Below are positions 21,138-29,124 of a stretch of DNA of 64,000 nucleotides, one piece after another. Below the pieces are notes generated by a model. The model ran no database searches and had not been told where the DNA came from. It saw only the letters and a list, made by a program, of their open reading frames with translations. Each line of letters begins with the position of its first letter. Position 1 is the first letter of the stretch. Source of the stretch: Caballeronia catudaia (GTDB lineage Bacteria; Pseudomonadota; Gammaproteobacteria; Burkholderiales; Burkholderiaceae); contig NZ_FCOF02000006.1 in assembly GCF_001544755.2 (NCBI RefSeq), positions 211,736 through 275,735 of the forward strand, given 5' to 3'. The position numbers were made by a program, and so were the translations under genes.

Positions 21138-22604
21138 ATGAACATCATCGAACCCGGCATTCGCAATCTGGTCACGGCGAAGGACGTTTTGCTCACGCCC
21201 TACGGCCTCGACGAAGCGCTGATCACCCGCACGCTCGCGGAAATCTTCACGCATCGCGTCGATTACGCGGACCTCTATTTCCAGTCCACGCGCAGCGAAG
21301 CGTGGAGCCTCGAAGAAGGCATCGTCAAATCGGGCAGCTTCAGCATCGATCAGGGCGTCGGCGTGCGCGCCGTTTCCGGCGAGCGCACGGCGTTCGCCTA
21401 TTCCGACGATCTCTCGCCCGAATCGATCCGCCAGGCCGCCATCGCCACACGCGCGATCGCCAAGGCGGGCGGCGGCAAGCAGAAGATCAAGCCGGCGAGC
21501 ACGCTCACGGGCGTGTCGGGCCGCGATCTGTATCTCGCCGCCGATCCGCTGCATTCGCTCGATGCCACGGCCAAGGTGAAGCTGCTGGAGCGCGTCGAGC
21601 AGATGGCGCGTGCCAAAGATCCGCGCATCACGCAGGTGATGGCGGGCATGGCCGGCGAATACGATGTCGTGCTGGTCGCGCGCAGCGACGGCGCGCTCGC
21701 GGCCGACGTGCGGCCGCTCGTGCGCGTCTCGGTGACGGTGATCGCCGAGCAGAACGGCCGGCGCGAAATCGGCACGGGCGGCGGCGGCGGGCGCTTCGAC
21801 TACGGCTATTTCACGGACGCAATCCTGCAGAAATATGTCGATGACGCCGTGCACGCGGCCTTGGTGAATCTCGAAGCGCGCCCCGCTCCGGCCGGCGCGA
21901 TGACCGTCGTGCTCGGGCCGGGCTGGCCGGGCGTGCTCCTGCACGAGGCGGTCGGACACGGACTCGAGGGCGATTTCAACCGCAAGGGATCGTCGGCGTT
22001 CGCGGGCATGATTGGCGAGCAGGTGGCGGCGAAGGGCGTCACGGTCGTCGATGACGGCACGCTGCCGAATCGTCGCGGCTCGCTCAATATCGACGATGAA
22101 GGCAATCCGACGCAGTGCACGACGCTGATCGAGGACGGCATTCTCAAGGGCTACATTCAGGATTCGCTCAACGCGCGCCTGATGAAGATGCCGGTGACGG
22201 GCAACGCGCGGCGCGAATCGTACGCCGCGCTGCCGATGCCGCGCATGACCAACACCTACATGCTCAACGGCGACAAGGACCCGCAGGAGATTCTCGCGTC
22301 GGTGAAGAACGGGCTGTACGCGGTGAATTTCGGCGGCGGCCAGGTCGATATCACCAACGGCAAGTTCGTGTTCTCGGCGTCCGAGGCGTACATGATCGAG
22401 AACGGCAAGATCACATATCCGGTGAAGGGGGCGACGCTGATCGGCAGCGGGCCGGAATCGCTCAAGTACGTGACGATGATCGGCAACGATATGTCGCTGG
22501 ATAGCGGCGTCGGCGTGTGCGGCAAGGAAGGCCAGAGCGTGCCGGTGGGCGTGGGTCAGCCGACGTTGCGCATCGAGAAGATGACGGTGGGCGGGACGGT
22601 TTGA
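21138..22604 (+). CDS. tldD: Metalloprotease TldD
   Basis: TldD forms a heterodimeric zinc protease with TldE/PmbA that degrades unfolded peptides and matures some ribosomal peptides. The 488-residue protein carries the HExxxH zinc motif HEAVGH at residues 269-274 ([20 protein letters not shown]). The C-terminal glycine-rich domain includes [21 protein letters not shown] and [13 protein letters not shown], and the protein ends [15 protein letters not shown]. No tldE is present in the window. A short GC hairpin followed by GTTTTTG at about 22671-22689 could end transcription. Confidence 0.96.
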   Translation: MNIIEPGIRNLVTAKDVLLTPYGLDEALITRTLAEIFTHRVDYADLYFQSTRSEAWSLEEGIVKSGSFSIDQGVGVRAVSGERTAFAYSDDLSPESIRQAAIATRAIAKAGGGKQKIKPASTLTGVSGRDLYLAADPLHSLDATAKVKLLERVEQMARAKDPRITQVMAGMAGEYDVVLVARSDGALAADVRPLVRVSVTVIAEQNGRREIGTGGGGGRFDYGYFTDAILQKYVDDAVHAALVNLEARPAPAGAMTVVLGPGWPGVLLHEAVGHGLEGDFNRKGSSAFAGMIGEQVAAKGVTVVDDGTLPNRRGSLNIDDEGNPTQCTTLIEDGILKGYIQDSLNARLMKMPVTGNARRESYAALPMPRMTNTYMLNGDKDPQEILASVKNGLYAVNFGGGQVDITNGKFVFSASEAYMIENGKITYPVKGATLIGSGPESLKYVTMIGNDMSLDSGVGVCGKEGQSVPVGVGQPTLRIEKMTVGGTV

Positions 22605-22701
22605 TGTTGCTTGCCATGCGGGGATTCCGCATCGACGACGCTCGGTTTTGGCTTGTTTGCTTCGTTCGATGCGGAATGTCCGCGTTTTTGGTTGCGTAGG
22701 G

Positions 22702-22731
22702 TTGTCAGTGCCGCACGTTTGAAGGTATAAA
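22702..22731 (+). promoter_or_regulatory. Sigma-70 promoter of the aroG leader
   Basis: TTGTCA (22702-22707) and TATAAA (22726-22731) are separated by 18 bases and match sigma-70 boxes well. Transcription would start near 22738, about 32 bases before the leader-peptide ATG and 205 bases before aroG. Confidence 0.6.
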
Positions 22732-22769
22732 AGCAGTCACAACTTTTTTCGACCGACTCCCGACCCATC

Positions 22770-22835
22770 ATGTCCGCCAAGTTTTATTTTTATTTCTTTT
22801 GGCATCTCAAGCCGCTGGCGGATCGAGAGGGGTGA
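22770..22835 (+). CDS. Aromatic-rich aroG leader peptide (21 aa)
   Basis: A 21-codon ORF begins MSAK and continues with the run FYFYFFW at codons 5-11, then H, ending DREG and TGA. Seven consecutive aromatic codons (four Phe, two Tyr, one Trp) cannot plausibly be chance so close to a gene of aromatic amino acid synthesis. Codons 15 to 18 contain CGCTGGCGG (22813-22821). That segment is the exact 9-base complement of CCGCCAGCG (22874-22882), which forms the left arm of the downstream terminator. Ribosome stalling on the aromatic codons would leave this segment free to pair and block the terminator. Full translation to the stop codon would cover it. No strong ribosome binding site is visible. 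Confidence 0.8.
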   Translation: MSAKFYFYFFWHLKPLADREG

Positions 22836-22869
22836 GTTGTACGCAGGTCGAAAAGACCGAAATTCCCGA

Positions 22870-22900
22870 AAAACCGCCAGCGAGTCTGGCGGTTTTTTTT
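22870..22900 (+). terminator. Attenuator terminator of the aroG leader
   Basis: A perfect 11-base stem (AAAACCGCCAG with CTGGCGGTTTT) and a 5-base loop are followed by a run of eight T. It lies between the leader peptide and aroG, 42 bases before the aroG start codon. It therefore ends transcripts prematurely unless an alternative fold forms. Confidence 0.85.
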
Positions 22901-22942
22901 CGTCTTCCCATTTGTTTAAAACGCTGCCGTTGGAGAACCGAA

Positions 22943-24016
22943 ATGCCCCCGCACAATACCGATGACGTTCGTATCCGTGAGTTGAAAGAACTGACCCCGC
23001 CCGCGCATTTGATCCGCGAGTTCCCTTGTGCGGAGCCGGTTTCGGAACTCATCTATAACGCGCGGCAGTCGATGCATCGCATTCTTCATGGGATGGATGA
23101 TCGGTTGATCGTCATCGTCGGGCCTTGCTCGATTCATGATCCGAAGGCTGCGCTGGAGTATGCGGGGAAGTTGATCGAGCAGCGTCGTCGCTTTTCATCG
23201 GAGTTGGAGATCGTGATGCGCGTGTACTTCGAGAAGCCGCGTACGACGGTGGGCTGGAAGGGGCTCATCAACGATCCGTATATGGATAACAGCTTCAAGA
23301 TCAATGACGGGTTGCGGGCTGCCCGGGAGTTGCTCATGCGTATCAATGAGCTTGGCTTGCCTGCGGGTACTGAGTATCTCGACATGATTAGTCCGCAGTA
23401 CATCGCTGATTTGATTTCGTGGGGGGCGATCGGGGCTAGAACGACCGAATCGCAAGTTCATCGTGAATTGGCATCGGGGTTGTCTTGTCCTGTTGGCTTC
23501 AAGAATGGCACGGATGGGAATGTGAAGATCGCCGTCGATGCGATCAAGGCGGCGTCGCAGCCGCATCATTTCTTGTCGGTGACCAAGGGCGGGCATTCGG
23601 CGATTGTTTCTACTGCGGGGAATGAGGATTGTCACATCATTCTGCGCGGCGGGAAGACGCCTAATTATGATGCGGCTAGTGTCGATGCGGCTTGTAGTGA
23701 TATTGGGAAGGCTGGACTGGCCGCGCGGTTAATGATTGATGCGAGTCATGCGAATAGCTCGAAGAAGCATGAGAATCAAATTCCGGTTTGTGAGGATATT
23801 GGGAGGCAGTTGGCTGCTGGCGATGAAAGAATCGTTGGCGTGATGGTGGAGTCGCATCTTGTTGCGGGGAGGCAGGATTTGCGGGAGGGGTGTGAGCTTA
23901 CCTACGGGCAGAGTGTTACTGATGCTTGTATCGGGTGGGATGAGAGTGTGAAGGTGCTGGAGAGGTTGGCGGAGGCGGTGAAGCAAAGACGCATCGTACG
24001 TGGCGGTGGAAACTAG
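22943..24016 (+). CDS. aroG: 3-deoxy-7-phosphoheptulonate synthase (DAHP synthase)
   Basis: AroG condenses phosphoenolpyruvate and erythrose 4-phosphate, the first committed step of the shikimate pathway. I start it at the ATG at 22943 (MPPHNTDDVR), with GGAGA seven bases upstream, giving 357 residues as for class I AroG/F/H enzymes. The upstream open frame runs through the terminator and is not coding. Motifs are VGPCSIHDPKAALEYA, KPRTTVGWKGLINDP, SCPVGFKNGTDGNVKIA, HFLSVTKGGHSAIV and DASHANSSKKHENQ. Whether Phe, Tyr or Trp inhibits the enzyme cannot be read with confidence. Codon use shifts toward A/T-ending and GGG codons along the gene, unlike its upstream neighbours. It is preceded by the leader attenuator. 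Confidence 0.97.
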   Translation: MPPHNTDDVRIRELKELTPPAHLIREFPCAEPVSELIYNARQSMHRILHGMDDRLIVIVGPCSIHDPKAALEYAGKLIEQRRRFSSELEIVMRVYFEKPRTTVGWKGLINDPYMDNSFKINDGLRAARELLMRINELGLPAGTEYLDMISPQYIADLISWGAIGARTTESQVHRELASGLSCPVGFKNGTDGNVKIAVDAIKAASQPHHFLSVTKGGHSAIVSTAGNEDCHIILRGGKTPNYDAASVDAACSDIGKAGLAARLMIDASHANSSKKHENQIPVCEDIGRQLAAGDERIVGVMVESHLVAGRQDLREGCELTYGQSVTDACIGWDESVKVLERLAEAVKQRRIVRGGGN

Positions 24017-24029
24017 AAAATCTGACATT

Positions 24030-24065
24030 GGCGAGGTACGCTAGAAAGATTCTTCATACCTCGCC
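24030..24065. repeat. Inverted repeat between aroG and the HEPN gene
   Basis: GGCGAGGTA (24030-24038) and TACCTCGCC (24057-24065) form a perfect 9-base stem around an 18-base loop, between two convergent genes. There is no T run. It may act as a weak bidirectional terminator or mark the edge of the AT-rich islet. Confidence 0.5.
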
Positions 24066-24076
24066 ATTTAAGATCG

Positions 24077-25150
24077 CTAGAGTAGAATTGGGTCCGACGC
24101 CTTGATCGCGTTTTTTAGTTCGCTTAAATAAATCGCGTGCTCTTTGTACAGCTTTATTTTCACACGCGATTCAGCGCTCCGACGAGCCGCATTACGGTAG
24201 TCTCGGCAAAGCGCAACCCTCAGATTCGCTTCCAATGACACCAATTCTAAGAATCTCTCTTGGCCAAGCAGGACTGATCCAATTTGAGAAAATCGTTCAC
24301 TCCCACGCGAAGATAGCATTTGCAGTATCTCAGCATAATTAACTAGTATCTCTAAGCGCAAAAACTCCGATCTCTTCGCCTCACGTAGCGATTGATGAAC
24401 AGGAGAACGAGGTTCTCCTGGCCTTAAAATTTGCTCAACGATTTCATAGAGAGCGAGCATTAACTTTCGAGAGCTCCGAATCAAAGAGTCAAATCGTTCG
24501 CTCTTAAGATCGCAAAAGCTTGCCTCATGCACGATAATATGACGGCGTTGAAGCAATTCTTCTATATCTTGTAGCAACGCACTTACATCCGAAATCGGAA
24601 GAGAGACTGGGTAGAAGCTGAACTCCGTCAATCCAAAGCTCGTATACGAGTCAATCTCAGATAAATCTTCGCGCGACATATCCGGATCGCTTTCCTCTTT
24701 GAACTCCTTGATTTCGCCAAGAACGGTCAAGAATGCGCCGGAATTCTCGTTATCACCAAGCAGTGCGTCGAGATGTGAAATTATATGCGAAATGCTACTG
24801 ACAGGTAAAAGATGTGCAATGTATTCGCCATAGCTTATTTTGTTATCGCTGAGTGCTTTTGTTAGTTTGAGATCGAATTTTAATGGTGCTTTGAACTTAT
24901 CGATTCTACTGACATATGGCTCGCCGTGATCGACCAGTTTTCGAATTGCGTCTCGCACGGATACTTCGAGGCACGCTGCGATGCCCGCTAGACTAAGAGA
25001 ATTTGCAACCTCTTCTTGTTTTTGATATCCAGATAAGAACAGCTCGATTTCCCAAAGCTCAGCAAGGCCACGCTCGCCTGTGTGCATCGCGCGAAGCTTC
25101 TTTTCCTTGATCTCCTTCAATAAGTCTCTTGCTAAGATAGCTTTATTCAT
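24077..25150 (-). CDS. HEPN-motif protein of unknown function in an AT-rich islet
   Basis: This 357-residue, mostly helical protein has no signal peptide or membrane segment. Residues 52-75 (LSLAGIAACLEVSVRDAIRKL) and the following basic stretch resemble the first helices of MAE_28990/RiboL-PSP-type HEPN proteins. Residues 202-209 read RRHIIVHE, which fits the Rx4-6H catalytic motif (Arg203, His208) of HEPN ribonucleases. The region from about 250 to the end is charged and helical, and I cannot assign it. The gene is clearly richer in A and T, with AAA, ATT and TTT codons, than every neighbour, which suggests recent acquisition. No antitoxin-like partner is visible: it sits alone between aroG and the adenosyltransferase gene. 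A T10 tract precedes the ATG on the coding strand, and no clear ribosome binding site is seen. An RNase or defence role is inferred from the motif only. Confidence 0.7.
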   Translation of the reverse strand: MNKAILARDLLKEIKEKKLRAMHTGERGLAELWEIELFLSGYQKQEEVANSLSLAGIAACLEVSVRDAIRKLVDHGEPYVSRIDKFKAPLKFDLKLTKALSDNKISYGEYIAHLLPVSSISHIISHLDALLGDNENSGAFLTVLGEIKEFKEESDPDMSREDLSEIDSYTSFGLTEFSFYPVSLPISDVSALLQDIEELLQRRHIIVHEASFCDLKSERFDSLIRSSRKLMLALYEIVEQILRPGEPRSPVHQSLREAKRSEFLRLEILVNYAEILQMLSSRGSERFSQIGSVLLGQERFLELVSLEANLRVALCRDYRNAARRSAESRVKIKLYKEHAIYLSELKNAIKASDPILL

Positions 25151-25185
25151 AATTCAAAAAAAAAACACAAACACACAGTAAAGAC

Positions 25186-25731
25186 TTAGCGTTTCCATGT
25201 AACATCCGCACGACCGTCGGCACGGTTCGCGATTCTAGCCAGGATAAACAACAAATCCGAGAGCCGATTTACATACCTCCGCGGCACCTCATGAACTCCC
25301 GCAGATTCGGCACGCCCCAGCGCGACAATCGCTCTCTCCGCCCTCCGACAAACCGTCCTCGCGACGTGAGCAAGAGCCGCAGCCCTAGACCCACCCGGCA
25401 AAATAAACTCCTTCAACGGCGGCAGCGTGGCGTTGTACTCTGCAAGCCAGGCATCCAGTCGGGCAAGATGAGAATTCTGAATCATCGAATGCCCGGGAAT
25501 CGATAGCTCTCCACCCAGATCAAACAAATCGTTCTGAATCTGCGTCAACGCATCCCGCACATCAGAAGGCATCGGCTCATACAACAAAACGCCGATACAC
25601 GAATTCAACTCATCGACATCCCCAATCGCGGCGATGCGCGCATCGTCCTTCGATACGCGGCTCCCATCGCCAAGCCCGGTGGTTCCATCATCACCGGTGC
25701 GCGTGGCGATCTTGCTCAAGCGGTTTCCCAT
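25186..25731 (-). CDS. pduO: Cob(I)yrinic acid a,c-diamide adenosyltransferase, PduO type
   Basis: This enzyme transfers the adenosyl group of ATP to cob(I)alamin or its precursor to make the coenzyme B12 form. I use the ATG at 25731 (MGNRLSKIATR), which has a strong GGGAGG site upstream, giving 181 residues. The PduO-type ATP-binding segment TRTGDDGTTGLGDGSRVSKDD is near the N-terminus. The conserved CRRAERAIVAL and NRLSDLLFILAR helices are near the C-terminus. A perfect TATAAT lies 24 bases upstream. I saw no cobalamin riboswitch in the short leader. Confidence 0.93.
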   Translation of the reverse strand: MGNRLSKIATRTGDDGTTGLGDGSRVSKDDARIAAIGDVDELNSCIGVLLYEPMPSDVRDALTQIQNDLFDLGGELSIPGHSMIQNSHLARLDAWLAEYNATLPPLKEFILPGGSRAAALAHVARTVCRRAERAIVALGRAESAGVHEVPRRYVNRLSDLLFILARIANRADGRADVTWKR

Positions 25732-25754
25732 CACTGCCTCCCAGGTCAAGGCCC

Positions 25755-25760
25755 ATTATA
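25755..25760 (-). promoter_or_regulatory. Candidate -10 element for the adenosyltransferase gene
   Basis: A perfect TATAAT on the minus strand lies 24 bases before the gene start. A weak GTTTCC sits 17 bases further upstream. The leader would be only about 18 bases, leaving no room for a riboswitch. Confidence 0.5.
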
Positions 25761-25984
25761 GGCACGGCCTCAACGCCGGAAACCCTGCCCCACCGGGCTT
25801 CTCCGCACGGGCGTAAAATGAGATGAACACCGCACGGCGCTCGCGGAAAAAAGAGCCGGCGATAAACGCACAAAGCATCACGCGGGAATTCCGCAACGCC
25901 CACATCAAGCGCGAGCGAACACGCATCCACCCGGCGAAAATCCGCAAAAAAGCAAACAAACAAAGCCGCACCCGGAGACACCTT

Positions 25985-27403
25985 GTGAACCACCCCACCG
26001 AACGCCCAGCCTTCCAGAAACGCCCCTTCCCCGCCGCGCTTCTCGAATTGTTGAAGCAAAACTTCGCCGACCGCGTCTCGACCGCACAAGCCGTCCGCGA
26101 ACACCACGGCCGCGACGAATCCCCGTTCGACCCGCAACTCCCCGACGCCGTCGTCTACGCGCGCAGCACCGACGAAGTGCAAACCATCGTCAAACTCTGC
26201 GCCGAACACGACGTCCCGATCATCCCCTACGGCAACGGTTCATCACTCGAAGGCCATCTGCTCGCGGTGCAAGGCGGCGTGTCCATCGACCTGTCGGAAA
26301 TGAACCAGGTCGTCTCGATCAACGCCGAAGACCTCACCGTCACCGTGCAACCCGGCATCTCCCGCAAGCAACTGAACGAAGCCCTCAAAGACACCGGCCT
26401 CTTCTTCCCGATCGATCCCGGCGCGGACGCGAGCATCGGCGGCATGTCGGCGACGCGCGCATCGGGCACGAACGCCGTACGCTACGGCACGATGCGCGAA
26501 AACGTCCTCGGCCTCACCGTCGTCACCGCCGATGGCCGCGTCATCAAAACCGGCACGCGCGCGCGCAAATCGTCGGCGGGCTACGACCTCACGCGCCTTT
26601 TCGTCGGCTCGGAAGGCACGCTCGGCGTCATCACCGAAATCACCGTGCGCCTCTATCCGCAGCCCGAAGCGATCTCGGCGGCCGTGTGCGCGTTTCCGTC
26701 GATGGGCGACGCCGTGCGCGCCGTCATCGAAACGATCCAGATGGGCGTGCCGATCGCGCGCGTCGAGTTCGTCGACAAGCTCGCCGTGCGCGCGATCAAC
26801 CGTCACTCGAATCTGACGCTGCGTGAAGCGCCGATGCTGTTCTTTGAATTCCACGGCACCGAATCGGGCGTGCTGGAACAGGCGCAGACGGTGCAGGACA
26901 TCGTCGCGGCAAACAAGGGCGAGGACTTCGAATGGGCGACGCGCCCCGAAGACCGCAGCCGCCTCTGGAACGCGCGCCACTCCGCCTACTTCGCAATGCT
27001 GCAACTGAAGCCCGGCTGCCGCGCCGTCACGACCGACGTCTGCGTGCCGATCTCGCGCCTCGCCGAATGCGTCGAGGAAACGGAGAAGGATTTGCAAGGC
27101 TCTTACTTGCCGAGCCCGATCGTCGGCCATGTCGGCGACGGCAACTTCCATGTCGCAATGCTGCTCGATCCGGCCAGGCCCGAAGAGCTGGAAGAAGCGG
27201 AGCGCATCAATCGACGCATCGTCGGACGCGCGCTGAAGATGGGCGGCACCTGCACCGGCGAGCACGGCGTCGGGTTGCACAAGATGGGTTTCATGATCGA
27301 CGAGCACGGCGAAGACGCCGTCGCCGTGATGCGCTCGATCAAGCAGGCGCTCGATCCCAAAAACCTGATGAACCCGGGGAAAATCTTCTCTTTCGAAGGC
27401 TGA
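25985..27403 (+). CDS. FAD-linked oxidase, D-lactate dehydrogenase-like
   Basis: This 472-residue flavoprotein probably oxidises D-lactate or a related D-2-hydroxyacid and passes electrons to the respiratory chain. I start it at the GTG at 25985 (MNHPTERP), which follows GGAGA at a good distance; the open frame upstream is low-complexity and basic. The FAD-binding type 4 domain shows YGNGSSLEGHLLAVQGGVSID and GSEGTLGVITEITVRLYPQPE. The C-terminal FAD-oxidase domain has IVGHVGDGNFHVAML and CTGEHGVGLHKMGFMI. The next gene is the related glcD, 67 bases on, so this copy may be a glycolate-oxidase paralogue within the same unit. The substrate is inferred. Confidence 0.88.
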   Translation: MNHPTERPAFQKRPFPAALLELLKQNFADRVSTAQAVREHHGRDESPFDPQLPDAVVYARSTDEVQTIVKLCAEHDVPIIPYGNGSSLEGHLLAVQGGVSIDLSEMNQVVSINAEDLTVTVQPGISRKQLNEALKDTGLFFPIDPGADASIGGMSATRASGTNAVRYGTMRENVLGLTVVTADGRVIKTGTRARKSSAGYDLTRLFVGSEGTLGVITEITVRLYPQPEAISAAVCAFPSMGDAVRAVIETIQMGVPIARVEFVDKLAVRAINRHSNLTLREAPMLFFEFHGTESGVLEQAQTVQDIVAANKGEDFEWATRPEDRSRLWNARHSAYFAMLQLKPGCRAVTTDVCVPISRLAECVEETEKDLQGSYLPSPIVGHVGDGNFHVAMLLDPARPEELEEAERINRRIVGRALKMGGTCTGEHGVGLHKMGFMIDEHGEDAVAVMRSIKQALDPKNLMNPGKIFSFEG

Positions 27404-27470
27404 CGAAGTCGCGCAAGATGCACGCATGAAGACAAGCGCACTGACAGCGCAGGCATCAACTGGAGGAGAC

Positions 27471-29015
27471 ATGAACGCACCCGACGAGCTCAAGCACGAG
27501 CAGATGTCGCCGAATCTGCCGCACGAAGAAGCCGCAGCGCTGACCGAAGAGCAACTCGCCGCGCGTCAGCGCGAAGTCGTGCAGGCGCTGATGGCCGTGC
27601 TGCCGACGCACTGTCTGCTCTTTCGCGAGGAAGACACGGCGGCCTATGAATGCGATGGCCTCGCCGCCTATCGCCGCCTGCCGCTCGCGGTCGCGCTGCC
27701 GGAAACCGAGGCGCAGGTTCAGCGCGTCGTGCAGATCTGCGCGCGTCTTGCCATTCCGATCGTCCCGCGCGGCGCGGGCACCGGACTGTCGGGCGGCGCC
27801 ATGCCGATCCGCCACGGCATCGTGTTGTCGCTTGCGCGCTTTCGGAAAATCGTCGAAGTCGATCCCTACGCGCGCACCGCAACCGTGCAGCCCGGCGTAC
27901 GAAACCTCGCCATTTCGGAAGCCGCCGCGCCCTACGGCCTGTACTACGCGCCCGATCCGTCGTCGCAGATTGCGTGCACGATCGGCGGCAACGTCTCCGA
28001 AAACTCCGGCGGCGTGCATTGCCTGAAATACGGACTCACCGTCCACAACGTGCTGCGCGTGCGCGCGGTGACGATGGACGGCGATGTCGTCGAGTTCGGC
28101 TCGCTCGGACCCGACGCGCCCGGCCTCGATCTGCTCGCGGTGCTGATCGGCAGCGAAGGCATGTTTGCGATCGTCACCGAGATCACCGTCAAGCTGATTC
28201 CGAAGCCGCAGACGGCGCAAGTCATCATGGCGAGCTTCGACGATGTCGTGAAAGGCGGCAACGCGGTCGCGGCGATCATCGCGGCGGGCATCATCCCGGC
28301 CGGCCTGGAAATGATGGACAAACCCGCGACGCGCGCCGTCGAAGAGTTCGTCAACGCGGGCTACGATCTCGACGCCGCCGCGATCCTGCTGTGCGAATCC
28401 GACGGCACGCACGACGAAGTCGCCGAGGAAATCGTCCGCATGACGGCCGTCTTGCGCGAGCACGGCGCGGCGCGCATCCAGATTTCCCGTTCGGAGACCG
28501 AGCGCCTCAAGTTCTGGTCGGGCCGCAAGAACGCGTTCCCGGCCGCCGGCCGCATCTCGCCGGACTACTACTGCATGGACGGCACCGTGCCGCGCCGCGC
28601 GATCGGGCCGCTGCTCGCGCGCATCGAAGAGATGGAGAAGAAGTACGCGCTGCGCTGCATCAACGTGTTCCATGCCGGCGACGGCAACATGCATCCGCTC
28701 ATTCTCTTCAACGGCAACGATCTCGACGAATGGCACCGCGCGGAAGCGTTCGGCTCGGACATTCTGGAAACGTGCGTCGAGCTGGGCGGCACGGTGACGG
28801 GCGAGCATGGCGTGGGCATCGAGAAAATCAATTCGATGTGCGTGCAGTTTTCGCCCGAAGAACGCGACGCGTTTTTCGCCGTGAAGCGCGCATTCGACCC
28901 GCCCGGCCTGCTCAATCCCGACAAGGGCATCCCGACGCGCGCGCGCTGCGCCGAATACGGCAAGATGCATGTCCGGGGCGGGCTGCTGCCGCATCCGGAG
29001 TTGCCGCGCTTCTAG
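27471..29015 (+). CDS. glcD: Glycolate oxidase subunit GlcD
   Basis: GlcD is the FAD-binding catalytic subunit of glycolate oxidase, which converts glycolate to glyoxylate at the inner membrane. A strong GGAGGAGAC site immediately before the ATG at 27471 (MNAPDELK) decides the start, giving 514 residues. Domain landmarks are VPRGAGTGLSGGAMPIRHGI, then IGGNVSENSGGVHCLKYG and GSEGMFAIVTEITVKLIPKP. The C-terminal INVFHAGDGNMHPLILF and TVTGEHGVGIEKI follow. It is followed by glcE (110 bases) and glcF (8 bases after glcE), the standard three-subunit order. Confidence 0.95.
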   Translation: MNAPDELKHEQMSPNLPHEEAAALTEEQLAARQREVVQALMAVLPTHCLLFREEDTAAYECDGLAAYRRLPLAVALPETEAQVQRVVQICARLAIPIVPRGAGTGLSGGAMPIRHGIVLSLARFRKIVEVDPYARTATVQPGVRNLAISEAAAPYGLYYAPDPSSQIACTIGGNVSENSGGVHCLKYGLTVHNVLRVRAVTMDGDVVEFGSLGPDAPGLDLLAVLIGSEGMFAIVTEITVKLIPKPQTAQVIMASFDDVVKGGNAVAAIIAAGIIPAGLEMMDKPATRAVEEFVNAGYDLDAAAILLCESDGTHDEVAEEIVRMTAVLREHGAARIQISRSETERLKFWSGRKNAFPAAGRISPDYYCMDGTVPRRAIGPLLARIEEMEKKYALRCINVFHAGDGNMHPLILFNGNDLDEWHRAEAFGSDILETCVELGGTVTGEHGVGIEKINSMCVQFSPEERDAFFAVKRAFDPPGLLNPDKGIPTRARCAEYGKMHVRGGLLPHPELPRF

Positions 29016-29124
29016 GCGGAGGATCGCGTTCCGCTATCCACGTTTCACCGGGTATTGCGCCGTTAAGCGGCCGGTACAATCGACCGGGCAGCCCAACAGA
29101 AATCGAAATACGAGCGGAACACGC

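Noticed and set aside
25732..25984. Cobalamin riboswitch before the adenosyltransferase gene
   Set aside because: A perfect TATAAT lies 24 bases before the start, leaving no room for the riboswitch, and no B12-box sequence was seen.
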